A stretch of DNA of 11,197 nucleotides from an uncultured Coriobacteriaceae bacterium (lineage in GTDB: Bacteria; Actinomycetota; Coriobacteriia; Coriobacteriales; Atopobiaceae), in the NCBI GenBank assembly GCA_902772085.1, contig CACXZL010000071.1, positions 1 through 11,197 on the forward strand, in the 5' to 3' direction. Of the stretch, positions 6,463 through 11,197 are shown piece by piece (the first letter of the stretch is position 1; each line of letters starts with the position of its first letter). The translations under genes were made by a program, and so were the position numbers. The notes under the pieces were generated by a model. That model worked only from the letters and a program-made list of their open reading frames with translations. It was not told the DNA's origin and did not search any database.

Positions 6463-6468
6463 TATAAT
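6463..6468 (+). promoter_or_regulatory. -10 box for the hybrid kinase gene
   Basis: A perfect TATAAT lies 40 bases before the chosen GTG start. No convincing -35 hexamer sits 16-18 bases upstream (ACCGGC region), so an activator may be needed. An ATG at 6467 overlaps the box and would be upstream of the transcript start, which argues for the GTG at 6509. Confidence 0.5.
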
Positions 6469-6508
6469 GACTTGTGATGCGCGACACTACAACGCGGGAG
6501 GCAAGCTC

Positions 6509-9500
6509 GTGGATGCAAGAAAGAGTTACATGCTGCGTATGGCCCTCATTGGCGGAATCCTTGTGGCCGCCATCATGGTGGTAGGCACGGTCTTGATGGG
6601 CAGAAGTGCCAGCAAGGATACGGAAGACGCGGTGCATTCCGTCAGTCTGCTGTATCTGGACGAGCTGGCTGGTCGTCGCGAGCAGGTCGTCGCGGCCAAC
6701 CTCCGTGCCAACATTCGCAATTTCAACGTCGCCATCAGCCTTCTGACCGACGAGGACCTCAGCGACATGGAGCATCTGCAGGCATATCAGTCGCGCATGC
6801 GACAGCTCTACGACCTCGAGAAGTTCGCCTTCGTCGACGAGAACGGCCTTATCTATACGGCAGATGGTACGAGAGATGACATCGACCAGTACGGTCTCGA
6901 CTACAAGAATCTCACCGAGCCGCGCATTTTTGTGCACGACTCAAAGGAGGCGGGCAAGAAGGTCATTATTGCGGTTTCTGTGGCCGGCCTCTCGCTGGGA
7001 GGCAAACGGCTCGTGGCGTCCTTTATGGAAATCGACATGGGGCGCATGCTGCAAGGCGTCTCCGTGCAGTCGAGCAGCTCGGATACGACGTTCTGCAACA
7101 TCTACACCAAAGACGGCGTCGCCCTTACCGAAATGGTACTGGGCGGCCTCGCGAGCGAGGACAACCTGCTCGACGCCCTCGGCAACGCCACGTTTGAGGG
7201 AGACGCCACGGCCGAGTCGGTCCGCCAAGACTTCGCCGCCGGACGTGGCGGCGCCGTGACCTTCACCTATGGTGGCGTGCTCGAGACGCTTGACTACGTG
7301 CCCATCGAGGGAACGGACTGGATGCTCACGTATCTCATGCGCGAGAATGTGATAAGCGAAAAAATCAGCGAGGTTACCAACCGCATCGTTATGCGTTCCA
7401 TGCTGCAGTCCGCCCTCACCGCCGTCGTGCTGCTGGGGATGTTTGGCGCCATGAGCGTGCAGATTCGCCGCAACTCGCAGCTCATGATTGAAAAGGAGGC
7501 CTCCGAGGCCGAAAACCGCATAAAGCAACGGGAGCTCGAGCAGCGTCTCGCCTTGCAGGAGCAGCTCCTGCAGCAAGAGAAGCTGCGCGCCGAGCAAGAC
7601 AGCATGATTACGGCGCTCGCCTCGGACTACCGCAGTGTGTACTACGTCAACTTGGACGAGGACGACGCCATATGCTACCGGTCCGATGACCGCTTGGAGG
7701 ATGCGATCGAGGAGGGTGCTCACATCCCCTTCCATGAGACGTTTGTAGCGTACGCCAACGACGTCGTGGCCGAGCCGTATCGCAAGGAGTTCCTGAGCTT
7801 CATCGACCCCACTTCCATTCGTACGCGACTCGAGCAGGCACCGCTGATCGCATATCGCTACCTCACGATTCGCGAGGGGGTCGAGACGTACGAGATGCTC
7901 CGTATGGCGGGCGTACGCCACGCGAAAGACCGCAAGGACGGCATCGTTCACGCGGTGGGCGTGGGCTTTACAAACATAGACGCCGAAATGCGCGAGTCAA
8001 TGGCCAGGAACCAGGCCCTCAGTGACGCGCTCGTTGCTTCCGAAGAGGCGAGCAAGGCCAAGACGACCTTCCTCTCAAACATGAGCCATGAGATCCGCAC
8101 GCCCATGAATGCCATTATTGGCCTCGACAACATTGCCCTCAACGACCCCGACATCTCGGACAAGACGCGCGACCATCTGATCAAGATAGGAGAGTCGGCC
8201 GACCACCTGCTCTCCCTCATCAATGACATTCTGGACATGAGCCGCATCGAGTCGGGGCGCATGACGCTCAAGAACGAGGAGTTCTCGTTCCCACGCCTTA
8301 TGGATCAGGTCAACACCATCTTTACCGGGCAAGCCGAGGAGCGTGGCATTGCTTACGAATGCCACGTGGACGACCGCATAGACCCCGTCTATATAGGCGA
8401 TAGCGTAAAGCTTCGCCAGGTGCTCATCAACATCTTGGGCAACGCGGTCAAGTTCACGCCGGAGGGTGGACGCGTGGGACTTGACGTGGAGCGGGCGGCA
8501 AACTTTGACGGCAGGACGACGCTGCGGTTTATCATCTCCGACACGGGCATTGGCATGAGCAAGGAGTTCCTGCCGCGCATTTTTGACACGTTTAGCCAAG
8601 AGAACTCCTCGTCCACCACAAAGTATGGGAGCTCGGGCCTTGGCCTTGCGATCACCAAGAGCATCGTGGAGATGATGAACGGCGACATTCAGGTGCAGAG
8701 CGAAAGGGGCGTCGGCTCGACCTTTACGGTGAGCGTCACCCTTATGGATGCGGACCAGGCAGCCATATACAAGGCTTCCACCAACATCGCGCCGCACGAG
8801 ATGAGCGTGCTCGTGGTGGACGACGACCCCATTGCCTGCGAGCACGCACGCCTCGTGTTGGAGAAGGCGGGCATCGCCGCAGAGGTGGCGCAGTCGGGCT
8901 TCCAAGCCATAGAGATGGTCGAGCTGCGTCATGCGCGACGCGAGCCGTACAACCTCATACTCGTGGACTGGAAGATGCCCGACATGGACGGCGTGGAGAC
9001 CACGCGTCGGATCCATGCCATCACCGGGGACCAGTCAGCCATTGTGATGCTTACCGCATACCGCTGGGACGACGTGCTGGAAGAGGCGATACAGGCGGGT
9101 GTGGACAGCTTTATTTCGAAGCCGGTGGCAGCGTCCACGGTGATGGAGGAGTTTAAGTCGGCCTTGCAGAAGCGCGAGTCGGGCAGCTCGAAGCGCGTCG
9201 AGGTGGCGGATCTTGCCGGCAAGCGCGTATTGCTTGCCGAAGACGTCGACATCAACGCCGAGATTATGGAAATGATTCTGGAGATGCGCGAGATCGTCTC
9301 GGAGCGAGCGGTCAACGGGCGCGTGGCGGTCGAGATGTTTGAGTCGCATCCGGCGGGTTACTACGACGCGATCCTCATGGATATTCGCATGCCTGAAATG
9401 GACGGTCTCGAGGCCACCATGACCATTCGTGCCATGGATCGTGCGGACGCCAAGAGCATTCCCATCGTGGCCCTTACGGCCAACGCCTTTGACGAGGACG

Positions 9501-9616
9501 TGCAGCGAAGCCTCCAGAGCGGCCTCAACGCGCACCTCACCAAGCCCGTGCAGCCCGAAAGCGCATGCGCCGCGCGGGGCCGCCAAATCGACGAGCAATT
9601 GTTCGGCACGTCCTAA
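6509..9616 (+). CDS. Membrane-bound hybrid sensor histidine kinase with two receiver domains
   Basis: The start is GTG 6509, with GGGAGG seven bases upstream, giving 1035 residues. Membrane segments at about 9-30 and 295-319 flank an extracytoplasmic sensor of about 265 residues, Cache-like by architecture. A coiled coil (about 322-365) and a PAS-like region (about 366-495) follow. The kinase core has the H-box SNMSHEIRTP with His527, N-box Asn645 (NILGNAVKFTPEGG), the G1 box DTGIGM from 678, FDTFSQE, and the G2 box GSSGLGLA from 707. Receiver 1 (about 765-890) has Asp771-773, phospho-acceptor Asp820 (LVDWKMPDMDG) and Lys871; receiver 2 (about 904-1025) has Glu911/Asp912, Asp958 (LMDIRMPEMDG) and Lys1012. 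The kinase and receiver sites look intact. No HPt domain or DNA-binding regulator is in the window, so the phosphorelay partner is elsewhere. The ligand is unknown. It is divergent from the zinc-ribbon gene. Confidence 0.95.
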   Translation: MDARKSYMLRMALIGGILVAAIMVVGTVLMGRSASKDTEDAVHSVSLLYLDELAGRREQVVAANLRANIRNFNVAISLLTDEDLSDMEHLQAYQSRMRQLYDLEKFAFVDENGLIYTADGTRDDIDQYGLDYKNLTEPRIFVHDSKEAGKKVIIAVSVAGLSLGGKRLVASFMEIDMGRMLQGVSVQSSSSDTTFCNIYTKDGVALTEMVLGGLASEDNLLDALGNATFEGDATAESVRQDFAAGRGGAVTFTYGGVLETLDYVPIEGTDWMLTYLMRENVISEKISEVTNRIVMRSMLQSALTAVVLLGMFGAMSVQIRRNSQLMIEKEASEAENRIKQRELEQRLALQEQLLQQEKLRAEQDSMITALASDYRSVYYVNLDEDDAICYRSDDRLEDAIEEGAHIPFHETFVAYANDVVAEPYRKEFLSFIDPTSIRTRLEQAPLIAYRYLTIREGVETYEMLRMAGVRHAKDRKDGIVHAVGVGFTNIDAEMRESMARNQALSDALVASEEASKAKTTFLSNMSHEIRTPMNAIIGLDNIALNDPDISDKTRDHLIKIGESADHLLSLINDILDMSRIESGRMTLKNEEFSFPRLMDQVNTIFTGQAEERGIAYECHVDDRIDPVYIGDSVKLRQVLINILGNAVKFTPEGGRVGLDVERAANFDGRTTLRFIISDTGIGMSKEFLPRIFDTFSQENSSSTTKYGSSGLGLAITKSIVEMMNGDIQVQSERGVGSTFTVSVTLMDADQAAIYKASTNIAPHEMSVLVVDDDPIACEHARLVLEKAGIAAEVAQSGFQAIEMVELRHARREPYNLILVDWKMPDMDGVETTRRIHAITGDQSAIVMLTAYRWDDVLEEAIQAGVDSFISKPVAASTVMEEFKSALQKRESGSSKRVEVADLAGKRVLLAEDVDINAEIMEMILEMREIVSERAVNGRVAVEMFESHPAGYYDAILMDIRMPEMDGLEATMTIRAMDRADAKSIPIVALTANAFDEDVQRSLQSGLNAHLTKPVQPESACAARGRQIDEQLFGTS

Positions 9617-9808
9617 GATGCCACGTTCGTCGTCACGTATCGATTTGGCCACGTATTCTTATGGTGCTTTCATCTTTTGTGGCTCTTCGTATGTCTTGCG
9701 GAGATGCCATCCTCGCAGGGGACATGTGATGATAGGGATTCGGCGTTTTGAGAGTGCTCGGATTGGGTATGCTTGTATGGACTGTACTCTCAGGTGGAAG
9801 GCGATGCC

Positions 9809-9946
9809 ATGCAGGATGCGGGAAAAAAGCGCGGGGCGATCGTGGTGGGAATTGCGCTGGCGCTCGTGATAGCGATTGCAGGCGCTGCGTACGGACTCCT
9901 TGTCCTCTTCTGTCAGCGGGGCGACGGTTCAGGGCTCAGCACCTGA
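9809..9946 (+). pseudogene. 5' fragment of the TlpA-like gene: start, ribosome site and membrane anchor
   Basis: ATG 9809 follows GGAAGG by seven bases. The frame reads MQDAGKKRGAIVVGIALALV and continues as a hydrophobic anchor to about residue 33 (YGLLVL), then FCQRGDG and a stop at TGA 9944-9946 after 45 codons. The catalytic domain of the same protein continues in the next frame, which is open from 9870. One extra base (or two missing) between about 9870 and 9943, most likely in the pyrimidine-rich stretch 9895-9912, would explain the break. A restored product would be about 199 residues with an uncleaved anchor or signal peptide. A stand-alone 45-residue membrane protein is possible but less likely. 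The 9617-9808 stretch upstream shows no gene and no promoter that I can defend. Confidence 0.7.
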
Positions 9947-10406
9947 GTCCGCGTCGGGCAGCGCAACCAAAACCGACATACCCATGCTCGCCGACTATGA
10001 CGCTACGGTGTACACGGATCTCAACGAGCCGATGCGTCTCACTGCCATTGCAGACGGTCGGCCGCTCGTCATGAACTTTTGGGCGACGTGGTGTCCGTAT
10101 TGCGTACAAGAAATGCCTGATTACCAGCAGATATATAACGAGTATAAGGATCGGGTGTCTTTTGCCTTCATAGACAGCGTGGGAGGCAAGGGCGAGACGA
10201 CCGAGAAGGCCTTGGCCTGGCTGAGGCAAAATGGCTTTGAGGACCTTCCGGCTTACTTCGACAATGACCGCGAGGCGTCGAGCGCCTACGGTGCTTGGTC
10301 CCTGCCCACTTCCGTGATCGTCTCGGCAAAGGGCGAGATACTTGACATCTCGGCGGGGGCAATCGATCCAAACCTCATGCGTCGCGCCTTGGATTCGCTC
10401 GTGTGA
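9876..10406 (+). CDS. TlpA/ResA-like extracytoplasmic thioredoxin domain, separated from its anchor by a frameshift
   Basis: This 176-codon frame (first usable codon TTG 9876) has no ribosome binding site of its own. It begins with a Ser/Ala/Thr-rich linker of about 35 residues, then a thioredoxin-fold domain. The redox motif is in NFWATWCPYC (Cys73 and Cys76) and the cis-proline in WSLPTS (Pro144). The length and the FWATWCPYC context match the TlpA/ResA/thiol-disulfide oxidoreductase family. These sit outside the membrane, receive electrons from CcdA and reduce disulfides in exported proteins, for example apocytochromes or methionine sulfoxide reductases; the client here is not visible. The ccdA gene follows with a 4-base overlap. 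The anchor is encoded in another frame at 9809-9946, so as written the gene would not yield an exported protein unless the shift is a sequencing error or is corrected in translation. Confidence 0.88.
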   Translation: MQALRTDSLSSSVSGATVQGSAPESASGSATKTDIPMLADYDATVYTDLNEPMRLTAIADGRPLVMNFWATWCPYCVQEMPDYQQIYNEYKDRVSFAFIDSVGGKGETTEKALAWLRQNGFEDLPAYFDNDREASSAYGAWSLPTSVIVSAKGEILDISAGAIDPNLMRRALDSLV

Positions 10407-11062
10407 TCGGTATGGACTTCCTACTCACCTTCCTCGAAGGCATCATCACGTTCGTGTCGCCATGTCTTTTGCCGCTCTTGCCGGTCTATCTTGCGTATTT
10501 CGCGGGAGGGGATGCGGCAAAGGCGGGCTTGCGGCAGACGGTGTGCTCGGCGCTTTGCTTCGTGGCGGGCTTCACGTTGGTATACGCCCTGCTCGGTGCT
10601 GGTGCGGGAGTCGTCGGCACAGCGCTGGTGCGGCATAGGGAGGCGTTCAACGTGGCATGCGGAGCGGTGCTCGTGCTGCTGGGCCTCAACTATCTAGGCG
10701 TGCTGCGCATTCCCGTGCTCGAGCGGACGTGGCGCAAGAGGTCGACCTCGCAAGAGAAGGGATACGCGGGCTCGCTGCTCTTTGGGGTGGTCTTTGCCAT
10801 CGGTTGGTCTCCGTGTGTGGGGACATTCTTGGCGTCGGCCCTGAGCCTCGCGGCGTCTTCTGCCAGTGCGGGCAGGGGGATGGCGCTGCTGCTTTGCTTC
10901 TCCGCCGGGCTCGGCGTGCCCTTTGTCCTCTCGGCCGCTCTGATAAATCAACTCCAAGGTGCCTTCGGATGGGTGAAGCGGCACTACGAAGCGATAAACA
11001 GGGTTTGCGGTTGCCTTTTGGTGGTGGAGGGGCTTCTCATGGCCGTGGGCTTGTTGGCGTAA
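10403..11062 (+). CDS. ccdA: CcdA-type cytochrome c biogenesis / thiol-transfer membrane protein
   Basis: GTG 10403 overlaps the TGA of the thioredoxin gene (GTGA at 10403-10406), a typical coupled junction; ATG 10412 is the alternative start. The 219-residue product is almost entirely hydrophobic, with about six membrane segments. It carries the two family cysteines in Pro-Cys motifs: Cys21 in FVSPCLLPLLPVYL and Cys138 in GWSPCVGTFLAS. CcdA takes electrons from cytoplasmic thioredoxin and passes them through this cysteine pair to an extracytoplasmic TlpA/ResA partner, here the preceding gene. No cytochrome c maturation gene (resB/resC type) is in view, so the pair may serve general or repair-type disulfide reduction rather than heme attachment. 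The length is normal and the gene looks intact, in contrast with its partner. Confidence 0.93.
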   Translation: MIGMDFLLTFLEGIITFVSPCLLPLLPVYLAYFAGGDAAKAGLRQTVCSALCFVAGFTLVYALLGAGAGVVGTALVRHREAFNVACGAVLVLLGLNYLGVLRIPVLERTWRKRSTSQEKGYAGSLLFGVVFAIGWSPCVGTFLASALSLAASSASAGRGMALLLCFSAGLGVPFVLSAALINQLQGAFGWVKRHYEAINRVCGCLLVVEGLLMAVGLLA

Positions 11063-11085
11063 TGCGTGCGTGCGACCAGAGACAA

Positions 11086-11097
11086 GTCCCGAAGGAC
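11086..11097 (-). terminator. Small UUCG-loop hairpin after the partial minus-strand gene
   Basis: On the minus strand GTCC-TTCG-GGAC forms a 4-bp stem with a stable UUCG tetraloop, followed by TTGTCTCT. It lies two bases past the minus-strand stop and 23 bases from the ccdA stop. The stem is short, so this is a weak candidate terminator. Confidence 0.3.
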
Positions 11098-11099
11098 GG

Positions 11100-11197
11100 C
11101 TATGCGCGGCGAAGCACAACGTAGTGGTTGAGGTCATTGGTCTTTCCGTCGGCGCGAAAGCGCTCGAGCTCACGAGCCTCGTTGCCGAGGGAGGCTA
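11100..11197 (-). CDS. 3' end of an unidentified minus-strand gene
   Basis: Read on the minus strand, codons from 11195 run without a stop to TAG at 11102-11100, giving 31 residues that include LERFRADGKTNDLNHYVVLR and end in RRA. Codon use is normal for this genome and the sequence is protein-like, with a likely edge strand NHYVVLRR at the end. Such an ending occurs in several families, among them SAM-dependent methyltransferases, but this is too little to assign a function. It is convergent with ccdA, 37 bases apart. The rest of the gene lies beyond the right edge. Confidence 0.6.
   Translation of the reverse strand, partial: ASLGNEARELERFRADGKTNDLNHYVVLRRA

Noticed and set aside
6360..6518. 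Longer N-terminus for the zinc-ribbon protein (53 extra codons upstream)
   Set aside because: The extra segment crosses the divergent promoter region and lacks a ribosome binding site; ATG at 6359 has GGAAGGA at ideal spacing and begins directly with the zinc ribbon.
6941..7951. 336-codon minus-strand open frame opposite the kinase sensor
   Set aside because: Antisense shadow caused by G/C-rich third positions; no ribosome site or domain, and the plus strand carries continuous kinase coding.
8075..9016. 313-codon minus-strand open frame opposite the kinase core
   Set aside because: It lies antisense to the H, N and G boxes; His/Arg-rich composition typical of a shadow.
9530..9616. Possible frameshift at the kinase C-terminus, because the end after LTKPVQPE is unusual
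   Set aside because: The final RQIDEQLF keeps the expected register and length for a receiver's last helix, and neither alternative frame looks better.
9617..9808. Promoter-like TTGAGA (9748-9753) before the TlpA-like gene
   Set aside because: No -10 hexamer at acceptable spacing could be defended, so it is not annotated.

Overview
The window looks like chromosomal DNA of a moderately high-GC Gram-positive bacterium, most likely an actinobacterium of the class Coriobacteriia (Olsenella/Atopobium/Collinsella-like). The grounds are LPxTG-type pilins with class C sortases, a zinc-type ribosomal protein L31 with a long Ala/Lys/Glu tail, a zinc-ribbon membrane protein and a hybrid histidine kinase with two receiver domains. 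The class assignment is inference from gene content.

Bases 1-3993 (+ strand) are the 3' part of a sortase-assembled pilus locus. It runs from the end of an LPATG pilin cut by the window edge, through a SpaB-like small/basal pilin with an unusual LSHTG sorting motif, to two consecutive class C sortases. The small pilin's reading frame runs about 65 codons past its expected end into sortase 1. Sortases 1 and 2 overlap by 11 bases. The first pilin is visibly richer in A+T than the rest, as is common for variable surface genes.

Bases 4016-4670 hold a self-contained rpmE unit: a good promoter, a structured leader, the L31 gene with a 79-residue C-terminal extension, and a strong intrinsic terminator whose 3' arm and tail are tandemly duplicated (16 bp x 2). 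Convergent to it (4722-6359, - strand) is a zinc-ribbon, single-pass membrane protein with a large extracytoplasmic part. A short divergent regulatory region (6360-6508) separates it from a 1035-residue hybrid sensor kinase (6509-9616, + strand).

Bases 9809-11062 hold a thiol-redox pair: a membrane-anchored TlpA-like thioredoxin followed by CcdA with a 4-base overlap. The TlpA gene is broken in this sequence. Its start, ribosome binding site and membrane anchor are in one frame and its catalytic domain is in another, so there is a one-base frameshift between about 9870 and 9943. The last 98 bases are the 3' end of a convergent minus-strand gene.

I saw no tRNA, rRNA, CRISPR array or transposase. 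I found no clear evidence of a wholly new system. The best leads are the two frame disruptions, the L31 tail, the terminator duplication and the zinc-ribbon surface protein.
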